A DNA stretch of 64,000 bases. It comes from Thiohalobacter thiocyanaticus. GTDB lineage: Bacteria; Pseudomonadota; Gammaproteobacteria; Thiohalobacterales; Thiohalobacteraceae. Positions within the stretch are counted from its first letter, which is position 1. Every line of letters begins with the position of its first letter. The position numbers and the translations under genes are program-made. The notes under the pieces were generated by a model. The model was not told the origin of the DNA and did not search any database. It worked only from the letters and a program-made list of their open reading frames with translations. This document shows, in pieces, positions 37,383 through 47,817 of this stretch. Location: NCBI RefSeq assembly GCF_003932505.1, contig NZ_QZMU01000001.1:372001-436000 (forward strand), in the 5' to 3' direction.

Positions 37383-39832
37383 CCGGTAAGTACCGCTACA
37401 ACCTGTTTCTCAGGCTGATCATCCCCATTGCCCTGCTGCTGGTGCTGATCGCGGCCGGGTTGGCCGCGGCCGTGATCACCGAATCCAACCGTGCCATCGA
37501 ATCCTTCAAGGCCCTGCAGGCCGCATCCCATGCCAGCACGCTAGCTCACGGCAGCATGGACGCCATCCTGACCCGGGATTACACCCTGCTCGAGAACTGG
37601 GTGCATGCCGCCATTCCCAGCGACGATTATGCCTATGCCTACCTCGCCAATCAGGACGGTCTGATCCTGGCGCACACCAATTTCAGCTTTGTCGGCAGGC
37701 AGATCGAACTGGCGCGGCCCGAAGCGATGCTGCAGCGCCAGACCCGCTATGAGCAGCGCCCCGTAACCGAAATCATCCAGCCCATCGAACTCGGCGCGGG
37801 CTATCTGGGCACGGCGCATGTCGCCTACTACCAGGGTGACACCCTGGCGCTGCTGCCGAGCGTGGCCAGCAACCTGCTGGTACTGCTGTTCGTGTCCCTG
37901 CTGCTGTTCGGCATCGCACTGTATGCCATCGCCCGACGCACCACCGGACCGATTCATGCCCTGACCCGGACCATCGCCTCCAGCTCGCTCAGCAACCTCA
38001 AACCAATCCCCTCCAGCATCGCCTCGCAGAAGAACGAAATCGGCCAGCTGGCCCTGGCCTTCCGGGACATGCAGACCGATCTCAGGGACAGCTACGACCG
38101 CCTGCGCGATGCCCTCGGTGAGGTCGACCGCCAGAAGACCCACCTCGAGACCATGCTGCACTCCATCGGCGATGCGGTAATCACCACCGACAACGGCGGC
38201 CATGTGCAGTACCTCAATCCGGCCGGCGAGACCCTGCTCGGCTGGAACCAGGATGAGGCCAGGGGACGGCATATCGGCGAGATCTATCACGGCGAACATG
38301 ACAGCGGCCAGCTGTGGGAACTGCTGGAGGCACAGTGTCTCGAGGGCGGGACCGCCATGCCGCGCAGCGAACAGCCCATCCTCAACCGCCAGGGCGAACG
38401 CATCTTCATCGAACAGTCCGCCGCGCCGATCCGGGACACCTCCGGCCGAATCAACGGCCTGATCATCGTCGCCCACGACGTGACCCGTGAGCAGATTCTG
38501 CAGCAGGAACTGCTCTACAAGGCCAGTCATGACGATCTGACCGGGCTGCGCAACCGGATCGAGTTCAATCGCCAGCTGCAGGAGTTCATCAACAACGCCC
38601 GGCTCGAGCACAAGGAGCACGCGCTGCTGTTCCTGGACCTGGACCAGTTCAAGCTGGTCAACGATACCTGTGGTCATGCCGCCGGCGACGAACTGCTGCG
38701 CCGGGTGGGTCACATCCTCTCCGGCGAGATCCGCCGCCACGACATCCTGGCCCGCCTCGGCGGAGACGAATTCACCATCATCCTGGCCGACTGCACCCTG
38801 GACGAGGCCGCCCCCATCGCCGAGAAGATCCGCCAGGCGGTGGAGGTATTCATGTTCATCTGGGACAACCAGCGCTTCAACATCACCACCAGTATCGGCC
38901 TGGCGCCGATCACGGCGGACAATCTGAACCAGCAGAAGCTGCTGAGCCTGGCCGACGCGGCCTGTTATGCGGCCAAGCACAACGGCCGCAACCAGGTCTA
39001 CCGCTACGATGAGAATGACAGCCTGCTGAACCACCACTACGGCGAGGTCAACTGGATCAGTCGCATCAACCAGGCCATCGCCGATGACCGGCTGGTGCTG
39101 TACTTCCAGACCATCGAGCCATTGCGCGTGCAGGACGATGATTTTCACCTGGAAATCCTGGTCCGCCTGCGGGACGAAAGCGGCCGGCTGATCCCGCCCT
39201 CGGCCTTCATCCCCGCCGCTGAACGCTACAACCTGATGCCTACGGTGGATCGCTGGGTGATCACGCACACCTGCAACTGGTTCAGGCACCATCCTGAGGC
39301 ACTCGCCGGAATCGGCGTGGTCTCCGTCAATATCTCCGGCGAAACGCTGAATGATCGCAGCTTTGCCGGCTTCGTGCTCAAACTGTTCGAGGAATGCCGG
39401 TTGCCGGCGCACAAGTTCAGCTTCGAAATCACAGAAACCACCGCCATCGGCAATCTCATCGTCGCCCAGGAATTCATGTCACGAATGCAGGCGATCGGCT
39501 GCCGCTTCGCCCTGGACGACTTCGGCACCGGCATGTCCTCCTTCGGGTATCTCAAGACCCTGCCGGTGGACTTCCTCAAGATCGACGGGATCTTCATCCA
39601 GAACATCGCCAATGATCCCATCGATTACGCCATGGTCCGCTCCATCAACGACATCGGCCACCTCCTGGGTCAGCAGACCATCGCCGAGTTCGTGGAAAAC
39701 AGCGAGATACTCGCACGGCTGCAGGAAATCGGGATCGATTACGGTCAGGGCTATCATTTCTCCCGCCCCGCTCCGCTGGAGGAACTCGAGCAGCAGCTGA
39801 AACCGCGGCAGACCGCGGTCAAGGGGTCCTAG
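37379..39832 (+). CDS. Membrane sensor PAS-GGDEF-EAL protein coupled to PhnD-like protein
   Basis: The 817-residue protein has a membrane helix at 12-33, a periplasmic sensor domain (about 40-155), a second helix (about 160-185), a HAMP region, PAS (about 255-365), GGDEF (motif about residue 459, LARLGGDEFTIIL, with a RRHD inhibition site five residues ahead) and EAL (signature LEILVR, i.e. EIL). The remaining EAL residues (NIS, EITET, DDFGTG, LKIDG, AEFVEN, QGY) are conserved. It starts with GTG at 37,379, overlapping the upstream stop by 4 bp (GTGA). A periplasmic binding protein docking on the sensor domain would let an oxyanion signal reach cyclic-di-GMP. Its closest relative in the window is the protein at 3,483-5,906. 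Confidence 0.9.
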   Translation: MTGKYRYNLFLRLIIPIALLLVLIAAGLAAAVITESNRAIESFKALQAASHASTLAHGSMDAILTRDYTLLENWVHAAIPSDDYAYAYLANQDGLILAHTNFSFVGRQIELARPEAMLQRQTRYEQRPVTEIIQPIELGAGYLGTAHVAYYQGDTLALLPSVASNLLVLLFVSLLLFGIALYAIARRTTGPIHALTRTIASSSLSNLKPIPSSIASQKNEIGQLALAFRDMQTDLRDSYDRLRDALGEVDRQKTHLETMLHSIGDAVITTDNGGHVQYLNPAGETLLGWNQDEARGRHIGEIYHGEHDSGQLWELLEAQCLEGGTAMPRSEQPILNRQGERIFIEQSAAPIRDTSGRINGLIIVAHDVTREQILQQELLYKASHDDLTGLRNRIEFNRQLQEFINNARLEHKEHALLFLDLDQFKLVNDTCGHAAGDELLRRVGHILSGEIRRHDILARLGGDEFTIILADCTLDEAAPIAEKIRQAVEVFMFIWDNQRFNITTSIGLAPITADNLNQQKLLSLADAACYAAKHNGRNQVYRYDENDSLLNHHYGEVNWISRINQAIADDRLVLYFQTIEPLRVQDDDFHLEILVRLRDESGRLIPPSAFIPAAERYNLMPTVDRWVITHTCNWFRHHPEALAGIGVVSVNISGETLNDRSFAGFVLKLFEECRLPAHKFSFEITETTAIGNLIVAQEFMSRMQAIGCRFALDDFGTGMSSFGYLKTLPVDFLKIDGIFIQNIANDPIDYAMVRSINDIGHLLGQQTIAEFVENSEILARLQEIGIDYGQGYHFSRPAPLEELEQQLKPRQTAVKGS

Positions 39833-39922
39833 GGCCTGGCCATGATTGACGCATGTCAGCGACAACCGTGCTGCCGTGTGCCACACTCCGGGCAAGCCAC
39901 GCAGCGGACAAGGAGGACAGAC

Positions 39923-40975
<1,053 letters not shown>

Positions 40976-40997
40976 GATAGCTGGCTGATGTGGTCTT

Positions 40998-41205
40998 ATA
41001 GCCACGGATTAACACGGAAGTAAAAAAGCCTTGAACCGCAAAGGCGCCAAAGGAGCGCAAAGTATCAAGGCGACCCGGTTTGTGTATCCTGAGCCGAAGG
41101 TTGGGCTGAGCACAGCGAAGCCCAACCTCCAGGATGCTGAAACAATATTCCTTCGCGCGCCTTATTCGCCTTTGCGGTTTTGATGTCTTTCATCCGTGGC
41201 CATAA
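40998..41205. repeat. Triple-nested repeat (family A-like, G and inner palindrome)
   Basis: Outermost, TAGCCACGGATTAACACGGA pairs with CATCCGTGGCCAT. Inside, GAACCGCAAAGGCGCC pairs with GCGCCTTATTCGCCTTTGCG (family G). At the centre, TTGGGCTGAGCACAGCGAAG with CCCAAC forms a third palindrome flanked by TATCCT and AGGAT. The whole sits between the aldolase and the MFS gene. Confidence 0.7.
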
Positions 41206-41217
41206 CAACCACGCAGA

Positions 41218-42432
41218 TCAGGTAACGTCCGCCTCCCGCCAGGTCGTGCGCAGTACCGCGTAGCTGATCAGCACCGCCAGCAGACTCACACCGGCGGCGG
41301 CGATGTAGGTGGCCTGGGCGCTGACGCCGTCCCACAGGTAGCCCGCGGCCAGGCTGCCCACCGCGCCGCCGGCGCCGAAGCTCAGACTGCTGTACAGCGC
41401 CTGCCCCCGCCCCTGACTGCGGCCGGTGAAATACTGGTGCACCAGGTGAATGGCCACGGCGTGATACAGGCCGAAACTGGCGGCATGCAGGGTCTGGGCG
41501 AACAGGATGATGCCGAGCCGGTCGGGGAAGAAGGCGATCAGCAACCACCGCAGGGTAGTCAGCTGCAGTCCGATGAACAGCAGCCGCCAGGCACCGATGC
41601 GCGGCAGCCAGCGGTGGATCACCAGGAACACCCCGATCTCGGCGATCACGCCCAGGGCCCAGAGCTGGCCGATCAGGCCACGGCTGTAGCCATGATCCTC
41701 CATGTACAGGGTGAAAAAGGTGTAATAGGGCCCATGGCTGGCCTGCATCAGGAAGCAGATCGCCAGCAGGGCCAGCACGTCACCGCGCCTGAGGATCTGG
41801 CGCAGGCGGGGGGTCTGGTCTGTCTGCGCGGATCCCTCGGCCTCGCGCGTGGCCAGACTCGACAGCCAGATCGCCACGAACAGGCCCATGACCACCAGCG
41901 GCATGACCTCGGTGCCCTGGCTGTCGAGCAGCCTGCCCAACAGGGCGACGCTGATGATGAATCCGACCGAACCCCACAGCCTGATCCTGCTGTAGCGGTG
42001 CGAGGCCGCCCCCAGATGCGACAGGGTCACGGCCTCGAACTGCGGCAGGGAAGCGTTCCAGAAGAAGCTGAAGGCACTCATGACCAGCGCCAGCCAGACA
42101 TAGGACGAGCCCAGGAACACGCCGGCGAAACACAGGATGGACAGCAGCGAGGCCATACGAATGATGCCCACCCGCTGGCCGGTGTGGTCGGCGATCCAGC
42201 CCCAGATATTGGGCGCGATCAGCTTGGTGGCCATGAGGATGGCCATCAACTCGCCGATCTCGGTGGCGCTGAAACCGAGCGACTTGAGATACAGCCCCCA
42301 GTAGGGCACCAGCGCCCCCAGCGAGGCGAAGTAGAACAGATAGAAGGAAGACAGCTGCCAGTAGTGTCCGGTCCGTGGGCTCACTGGGGGAAAGGCTCTC
42401 GGGATTGGGGCATGGGCCGGCATTATACCCAA
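41218..42432 (-). CDS. Major facilitator superfamily transporter, HcaT/PPP-like
   Basis: The 404-residue protein has about 12 membrane helices and the MFS_1-like architecture of 3-phenylpropionate (HcaT/PPP-family) transporters: [65 protein letters not shown] and [20 protein letters not shown]. The substrate is unknown. The start codons MGIMPAH at 42,432 or 42,423 both lie just inside the end of the response-regulator gene, so the two could be coupled. GC content is like the neighbours and there are no frame breaks. Confidence 0.85.
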   Translation of the reverse strand: MGIMPAHAPIPRAFPPVSPRTGHYWQLSSFYLFYFASLGALVPYWGLYLKSLGFSATEIGELMAILMATKLIAPNIWGWIADHTGQRVGIIRMASLLSILCFAGVFLGSSYVWLALVMSAFSFFWNASLPQFEAVTLSHLGAASHRYSRIRLWGSVGFIISVALLGRLLDSQGTEVMPLVVMGLFVAIWLSSLATREAEGSAQTDQTPRLRQILRRGDVLALLAICFLMQASHGPYYTFFTLYMEDHGYSRGLIGQLWALGVIAEIGVFLVIHRWLPRIGAWRLLFIGLQLTTLRWLLIAFFPDRLGIILFAQTLHAASFGLYHAVAIHLVHQYFTGRSQGRGQALYSSLSFGAGGAVGSLAAGYLWDGVSAQATYIAAAGVSLLAVLISYAVLRTTWREADVT

Positions 42433-42465
42433 ATCGATCGGCGCCCGCGGCCGCGGGCCCGGGCT

Positions 42466-42859
42466 TCAGGCGTCGGCCTCGTTCCAGATGGCCCGGGATC
42501 TGGTCGGCCAGCGTCATGGGATCGAAGGGTTTGGGAATCAGGCTGAGCACACCCAGGCTGCGGAACTGTTCCAGCTCGCGGGACTGCACCCGCGCGGTCA
42601 TGAACACCACCGGGATGTCGCGGGTGGCGGGCTGTTCGCGCAACCGGCGCAGGGTCTCGGGCCCGTCCATTTCCGGCAGCATCACGTCGAGCAGGATCAG
42701 ATCCGGCTGCCAGGCCGCGGCCCGCTCCAGCGCCTCGCCGCCGCTGTTGCAGAGCTCGACCTCAAAGCCGCCCAGCTGCTCCAGGGACAGTCGCACGACC
42801 GCCTGGATATCCGGCTCGTCCTCCACGTACAGGATGCGCTGCAGGCTGCCCGGATCCAT
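42466..42859 (-). CDS. Single-domain CheY-like response regulator, frameshifted at end
   Basis: The corrected protein is about 130 residues, a lone receiver domain. It starts [17 protein letters not shown] (acidic pocket EDE), has the phosphoacceptor in [18 protein letters not shown] and the conserved lysine in SLIPKPFDP. Near 42,492-42,497 one C too many shifts the frame; read correctly it ends [12 protein letters not shown]. It has no output domain and could act as a phosphorelay or protein-interaction module. It lies between aroC and the MFS gene on the same strand. An upstream frame continuous with aroC exists only because of a second indel and is not a real fusion. Confidence 0.8.
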
Positions 42860-42879
42860 TGCGAGTCGGCCAGGGACCT

Positions 42880-43981
42880 TCAGTCGCTGCCGGCCGGAAT
42901 GCGGGGCGTGGCGGATACCACATCCTGGTTCTGGCCCCGGGTGGCGCAGTGCATGGTCCATGAGCACAATGGCCAGCATGGCCTCAGCGATGGGGGTGGC
43001 ACGGATGCCGACACAGGGATCGTGGCGGCCGGTGGTGACCACCTCGATGGGCTCGCCGTGCACATTCACCGAGCGGCCCGGCAGCCGCAGGCTGGAGGTC
43101 GGCTTGAGCGCGATACTGGCCACGACGTCCTGGCCGGATGATATCCCGCCCAGCACGCCGCCGGCATTGTTGCCGAGAAAGCCCTCGGGTGTGATCTCGT
43201 CGCGGTGCTCGGTGCCCTTCTGAGCCACGCTGGCAAAACCCGCCCCGATCTCCACGCCCTTGACGGCATTGATGCTCATGAGCGCATGCGCGATGTCGGC
43301 ATCCAGCCGGTCGAACACCGGCTCGCCCAGCCCGGGCGGGACATTGGAGGCCACCACCGTCACCTTCGCGCCGACCGAGTCGCCCGATTTGCGCAGGGCG
43401 TCCATGTAGGCCTCCAGCTCAGGCACCATGGCGGCATCGGGCCAGAAGAAGGGATTGTCATCCACCGCTGCCCAGTCGAAGGCGGCCGGGACATTCTCTC
43501 CCAGCTGGCTCAGGTAGCCGCGGATCTCGATACCGTAGCGGCTGCGCAGGTAGCGCTTGGCGATGCCGCCGGCGGCCACGCGCATCGCGGTCTCGCGGGC
43601 CGAGGAGCGGCCGCCGCCGCGGTAGTCGCGGATGCCGTATTTCTGCTGGTAGGTGTAGTCGGCATGGCCCGGGCGGAAGCGGTCCATGATGTTGCTGTAG
43701 TCCTTGGAACGCTGATCGGTGTTCTCGATCAGCAGGCCGATGGGCGTGCCCGTGGTCCGGCCCTCGAACACCCCGGAGAGGATGCGCACCGCATCGGCCT
43801 CGCGGCGCTGGGTGGTGTGGCGCGAGGTGCCCGGCTTGCGCCGGTCCAGGTCACGCTGCAGGTCGGTCTCGGACAGCTCCAGCCCCGGTGGGCAGCCGTC
43901 CACGATCGCACCCAGCGCGGGGCCGTGGCTCTCGCCGAAGGTGGTGACGGTGAAGAGTTTGCCAATGGTATTTCCGGACAT
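42880..43981 (-). CDS. aroC: Chorismate synthase, frameshifted near C-terminus
   Basis: AroC forms chorismate from EPSP with reduced FMN, the last common step of aromatic synthesis. The family marks are clear: [66 protein letters not shown] and [18 protein letters not shown]. Near 42,935-42,941 an extra base in CCCGGGG shifts the frame; without it the protein ends [19 protein letters not shown] with stop at 42,880, the normal family ending, giving about 366 residues. Identification is certain; the frameshift looks like a homopolymer error. The window shows the divergent small gene upstream. Confidence 0.93.
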
Positions 43982-44174
43982 GGGGCTATTGTAGCGGCAA
44001 GTGCCGGCGACGTCTCGGGTTTTGAGTGATAAGTGAGGAGTGAGGGGGGGTTAGGAGTAAAATCCTGCTCCGGCGTTCCTCGCCCTCACTCGCCCCCTAA
44101 AGCCTCCCGCAACCGGGTCGATAGCCCCTATGCAACAAAAACAAGATGACCCACCGATTTCAGGGAGGCACACA

Positions 44175-44375
44175 GTGACCTACAAGCATGCACACTACGG
44201 TGAGCGGATCGGCAGCTACATGGGTGAGCCCATCTTTGCATCGATCGATGCGCCGGAAGGGCATTTCGTATTCGATCGCCTGGCCCGCTATGTCGATGAC
44301 GGCTATCCGCTGGACCAGCTGGGGCGGGGCGAGGTGATGTCGCCGGCGGGGGTGGTGTACCGGCTGGCGGACTGA
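44175..44375 (+). CDS. Small hypothetical protein
   Basis: The 66-residue protein starts with GTG at 44,175, preceded by GGGAGG six bases upstream. An ATG at 44,130 is possible but less well placed. It reads MTYKHAHYGERIGSYMGEPIFASIDAPEGHFVFDRLARYVDDG... and has no membrane segment, signal peptide or recognised domain; it is mildly acidic and rich in Tyr and Gly. It sits between divergent aroC and the convergent hemN with a short repeat downstream. Function unknown. Confidence 0.6.
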   Translation: MTYKHAHYGERIGSYMGEPIFASIDAPEGHFVFDRLARYVDDGYPLDQLGRGEVMSPAGVVYRLAD

Positions 44376-44390
44376 AAATGCAGGCCGGGC

Positions 44391-44424
44391 CGAAGGATGG
44401 GTGAAGCGCAGCGCAACCCATCGA
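44391..44424. repeat. Half copy of family K repeat
   Basis: GGATGGGTGAAGCGCAGCGC followed by AACCCATCG resembles the inner part of the family K palindrome at 3,392. It lies directly after a small gene stop and before the convergent hemN stop. Confidence 0.5.
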
Positions 44425-44435
44425 GACGGGACGGT

Positions 44436-45824
44436 TCAGATCACCTTGGAATAGCGCCCGCCGCGACTTTCGCGCAGGTAGCGGTCGAACTGCATGCAGA
44501 TGTTGCGGATGAGCAGCCGGCCGCGCGGCAGTACCCGGATACCGGCCGCATCCAGTTCGATCAGGCCGTCGCGGACAAAATCCTCCATTCCATTCAGCTC
44601 CGCCGCGAAATAATCGCGGAACTCGATGCCGTGGTCACGCTCCACCGCGGCGAACTCCAGCTCGAAGTGACAGATCAACTGGGTGATCACGGCCCGGCGC
44701 AGCTTGTCGTCGCTATCCAGCTCCACCCCGCGGAACACCGGCAGGTGACCGGCATCGATGCGCGCGGCGTACTCCTCCAGGTTCTTCAGGTTCTGGCTGT
44801 AGCTGTCCCCGATCATGCTGATGGAGGTCGCCCCCATGGCCACCAGGTCGCACTCGGCATGGGTGGAATAGCCCTGGAAGTTCCGATATAGCGTGCCGTT
44901 GCGCTGGGCCACGGCCAGTTCGTCATCGGGCCTGGCGAAGTGGTCCATGCCGATGAAGACATAGCCCGCCTGTCCCAGCCGCTCAATGGTGTGGCCGAGG
45001 ATGGCGAGCTTCTCCTCGGACGAAGGCAGATCCCCGGTATTGATCTGGCGCTGGGTCTTGAACATCTCCGGCAGGTGGGCGTAGTTGAACACCGACAGCC
45101 GGGCCGGGTCCATATCGATGACCTTGTCCAGGGTGGCGGCGAAACTGGCCACGCTCTGATGCGGCAGGCCATAGATCAGGTCCACGCTGGTGGAGCGGAA
45201 GCCCTCGGCGCGGGCGGCCTCGAGCACGGTGCGGGTCTCTTCCTCGCTCTGAATGCGGTTGACCGCCTTCTGGACCTGCGGGTCAAAGTCCTGCACCCCC
45301 AGGCTGATGCGGTTGAAGCCCAGCTCGCGCAGCACGCCGATGGTCTCGGCGTCGGCCTCGCGCGGGTCGATCTCGATGGAGTACTCGCCGCTGTCGTCGT
45401 TCAGCAGCCGGAAGTGCTCGCCGGTGGCGCGCATAAGATCCCGCATCTGCTCGTGGCTGATGAAGGTCGGCGTACCCCCGCCCCAGTGCAGCTGCTGCAC
45501 CGGGCGGTCGGCATCGAACAGCGCGCCCTGCAGCGCGATCTCCTTGAACAGGTGTTCCAGATAGGGCACGGCGTGCTTGCGGTTTTTGGTGATGATCTTG
45601 TTGCAGGCGCAGTAGAAACACACCGTGTCGCAGAAGGGGATGTGAAAATACAGCGACAGCGGCGGCTTCGGCCGCTCGGCATTGGTCGCCGCGGCCCAGC
45701 GTCTGTAGTCGGCCTCGGTGAAGGCCTCGGTGAACTGCACCGCCGTCGGGTAGGAGGTATAACGCGGCCCACTGGTGTCGTAGCGGCGGATCAGTTCGCG
45801 GTCGAATTCGAGTGTCTGTTCCAT
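44436..45824 (-). CDS. hemN: Oxygen-independent coproporphyrinogen III oxidase
   Basis: HemN is the radical-SAM enzyme that converts coproporphyrinogen III to protoporphyrinogen IX without oxygen. The 462-residue protein has the cluster-binding cysteines in FHIPFCDTVCFYCACNKII (CxxxCxxC), the SAM loop LHWGGGTPTFIS, and SIEIDPREADAETI, FNRISLGVQDFDPQVQKAVNRIQ. Length is that of genuine HemN rather than the shorter HemW. The 294 bp upstream is occupied by a nested repeat (45,900-46,105). Confidence 0.96.
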   Translation of the reverse strand: MEQTLEFDRELIRRYDTSGPRYTSYPTAVQFTEAFTEADYRRWAAATNAERPKPPLSLYFHIPFCDTVCFYCACNKIITKNRKHAVPYLEHLFKEIALQGALFDADRPVQQLHWGGGTPTFISHEQMRDLMRATGEHFRLLNDDSGEYSIEIDPREADAETIGVLRELGFNRISLGVQDFDPQVQKAVNRIQSEEETRTVLEAARAEGFRSTSVDLIYGLPHQSVASFAATLDKVIDMDPARLSVFNYAHLPEMFKTQRQINTGDLPSSEEKLAILGHTIERLGQAGYVFIGMDHFARPDDELAVAQRNGTLYRNFQGYSTHAECDLVAMGATSISMIGDSYSQNLKNLEEYAARIDAGHLPVFRGVELDSDDKLRRAVITQLICHFELEFAAVERDHGIEFRDYFAAELNGMEDFVRDGLIELDAAGIRVLPRGRLLIRNICMQFDRYLRESRGGRYSKVI

Positions 45825-45899
45825 GGCGGGGAGTGTAGCGAAATTCTCCGGGACGTGGGATGACCTTGGTCAAATGGGGGCACCTAACGCTGGCGGCAA

Positions 45900-46105
45900 T
45901 AACGCAGAGGACGCAAAGGCGCGGAGACGCAGAGGTTTTCAAGAAAACTCTGATTAGTTTTTTTCGTCATCCCGGCGAAGGCCGGGATCCAGAGGAATCA
46001 GACACATGGATGCCGGCTTTCGCCGGCATGACGGATTAATCAGAGTTTCCTTGATTCATTATTCATTTTTCTCTGCGTCTCCGCGCCTCTGCGTCCTCTG
46101 CGTTC
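45900..46105. repeat. Concentric nested repeat: families C, E and B
   Basis: The outer arms AACGCAGAGGACGCAAAGGC (45,901 on) and GCCTCTGCGTCCTCTGCGTT (to 46,105) are family C. Inside them AAAACTCTGATTAG (45,944 on) and TAATCAGAGTTTCC (46,038 on) are family E. Inside that lies a family B palindrome CGTCATCCCGGCGAAGGCCG to CGCCGGCATGACG (45,965-46,033). Three palindromes are thus stacked like shells. Confidence 0.8.
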
Positions 46106-46118
46106 CCAGCGCCGAAGA

Positions 46119-47048
46119 TCAGGAGACCAACGCGTCGAAGTCCGCCTGATGGGCCTCCAGCTGGGCGGCGTCGAGCAGGAACACGCCCTGCCCGCCGCGC
46201 TCGAACTCCAGCCAGGTGAAGGGCACCTGCGGCAGGGCCTCGATCAATGCCGGCTCGCTGTTGCCGACCTCCACGATCAGGATGCCCTGCTCGGCCAGGT
46301 GTCGGCGCGCTCCGCTCAGAATCCGGAACACCAGATCCAGGCCGGTCTCACCGCCGCTCAGACCAAGGGGCGGTTCGTGGCGGTACTCCAGCGGCAGGCC
46401 GGCCATTTCCTCGGCATCCACGTAGGGGGGATTGCTGACGATGACATCGTAGACCTCACCCTCCAGGGCCGAAAACAGGTCGGACTGGATCACCCGCACC
46501 CGATCCTGCAGGTGATGACGCCCGACATTGATGCGCGCCACCTCGAGGGCTTCACTCGACAGGTCCGCGGCATCGACCTGCACCTGCTCGAGATAGAAGG
46601 CGCTGGCGATGGCAATGCAGCCGCTGCCGGTGCACAGATCCAGCACCCGGCCGACCGACTCGGCCGGGATCCAGGGCTCGAAGCCGGTCTCGATCAGCTC
46701 GGCAATGGGTGAGCGCGGGATCAGTACCCGCTCGTCGACATGGAAGGACAGCCCGGCGAACCAGGCCTCCTCCACCAGGTAGGGCACCGGGATACGCTCC
46801 AGGTAGCGCTTACGCAGCAGTTCCAGCACCCGGCGGCGCTCGTCCTCGGCCAGCACCGCGTCCAGATATTCCGGCGGCAGATCCGGCGGCAGGCGCAGGA
46901 CGTTGAGCACCAGGTAGGCGGCCTCGTCAAGGGCATTGTCGGTGCCATGACCGAAGCACAGCTCATGCTCTGCAAAGCGGCTGGCCGCCCAGCGGATATA
47001 GTCGCGCACCCGGGTCAGGGTGGTGATGATGGATTCGGCGTTTTCCAT
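46119..47048 (-). CDS. prmB: 50S ribosomal protein L3 N5-glutamine methyltransferase
   Basis: The 309-residue protein methylates Gln150 of ribosomal protein L3 using SAM. It has the PrmB/HemK family signature NPPY in DVIVSNPPYVDAEEM, SAM motif I VLDLCTGSGCIAIASAF, and PRSPIAELIETGFEPW in the N-terminal half. The gene begins at the ATG at 47,048 (MENAESIITTLTRVRDYIRWAASRF). It is divergent from the SCO gene, with 106 bp between starts. Confidence 0.93.
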   Translation of the reverse strand: MENAESIITTLTRVRDYIRWAASRFAEHELCFGHGTDNALDEAAYLVLNVLRLPPDLPPEYLDAVLAEDERRRVLELLRKRYLERIPVPYLVEEAWFAGLSFHVDERVLIPRSPIAELIETGFEPWIPAESVGRVLDLCTGSGCIAIASAFYLEQVQVDAADLSSEALEVARINVGRHHLQDRVRVIQSDLFSALEGEVYDVIVSNPPYVDAEEMAGLPLEYRHEPPLGLSGGETGLDLVFRILSGARRHLAEQGILIVEVGNSEPALIEALPQVPFTWLEFERGGQGVFLLDAAQLEAHQADFDALVS

Positions 47049-47154
47049 GCCTTGCCTCGTTGCCAGTATCCGGAGCGGCGATGATACCGTATGCCGGCGG
47101 CCATTTCTCATCGCTGGCTTTCCCCTTTTCGGATTGCTGTGGGATAATCCTGCT

Positions 47155-47817
47155 ATGTCCGATTCGACTCCCGCACTGCATCGCCATCCGCTGACCTGGC
47201 TGCTGCTGCTGGCGCTGTTCGCCGGCGGCCTGTACCTGGGCTGGCAGCAGTTCGACCAGCCGGCCCCGCCCCGCCTCAGCGACCAGGTCACGCGCCTGCC
47301 CCAGCCACGGCCGATCACCGACTTCGAACTGGTCGATCATCACGAGCAGCCCTTCACCCTGGGCCGCTTCCGGGACCAGTGGAGCTTTGTCTTCTTCGGC
47401 TATACCCATTGTCCGGACGTCTGCCCCACCGCCATGCTGGATCTGAAGCGCACCGTGGCGGCCGTTGCCGACAACGGGCCGGATGTGATGCTGCCGCAGG
47501 TGGTATTCGTCAGCGTGGATCCCGAGCGTGACACCCCCGAACAGCTCGCCCGCTTCGTGCCCTACTTCAATCCGGACTTCATCGGCGTGACCGGCAGCCA
47601 GGACCAGCTCGACCAGCTCAGCGGCCAGCTCAGCAGCCTGGCCATGAAGGTGCCCAACCCCGACAATCCGGACAACTACCTGGTCGATCACACGGCCTCG
47701 ATTCTGCTGCTGAACCCCGACGGACGGCTGGAAGCCATTTTCACCCCGCCGCATGACCCCGACACCATGGCCGCCGACTACCGCGAGCTGGCCCGACATT
47801 TCAAGGAAAGCTCATGA
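47155..47817 (+). CDS. SCO1/SenC-family copper chaperone for cytochrome oxidase
   Basis: The 220-residue membrane-anchored protein has one N-terminal helix (LTWLLLLALFAGGLYLG) and a periplasmic thioredoxin-like domain with the copper site CPDVC in TYTHCPDVCPTAML (cysteines about residues 86 and 90) and the copper-binding histidine later in LVDHTASILLLNPDG. SCO proteins deliver copper to the CuA centre of cytochrome c oxidase. It overlaps the PCuAC gene by 4 bp (ATGA), and the two form a copper-delivery pair. A possible -10 hexamer GATAAT lies a few bases before the ATG. Confidence 0.93.
   Translation: MSDSTPALHRHPLTWLLLLALFAGGLYLGWQQFDQPAPPRLSDQVTRLPQPRPITDFELVDHHEQPFTLGRFRDQWSFVFFGYTHCPDVCPTAMLDLKRTVAAVADNGPDVMLPQVVFVSVDPERDTPEQLARFVPYFNPDFIGVTGSQDQLDQLSGQLSSLAMKVPNPDNPDNYLVDHTASILLLNPDGRLEAIFTPPHDPDTMAADYRELARHFKESS

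Noticed and set aside
41780..43981. A 733-residue reading frame joining aroC, a receiver domain and part of an MFS gene frame
   Set aside because: The frame is continuous only because of extra bases near 42,938 and 42,495; the normal C-termini of AroC and of the receiver lie in the adjacent frames.
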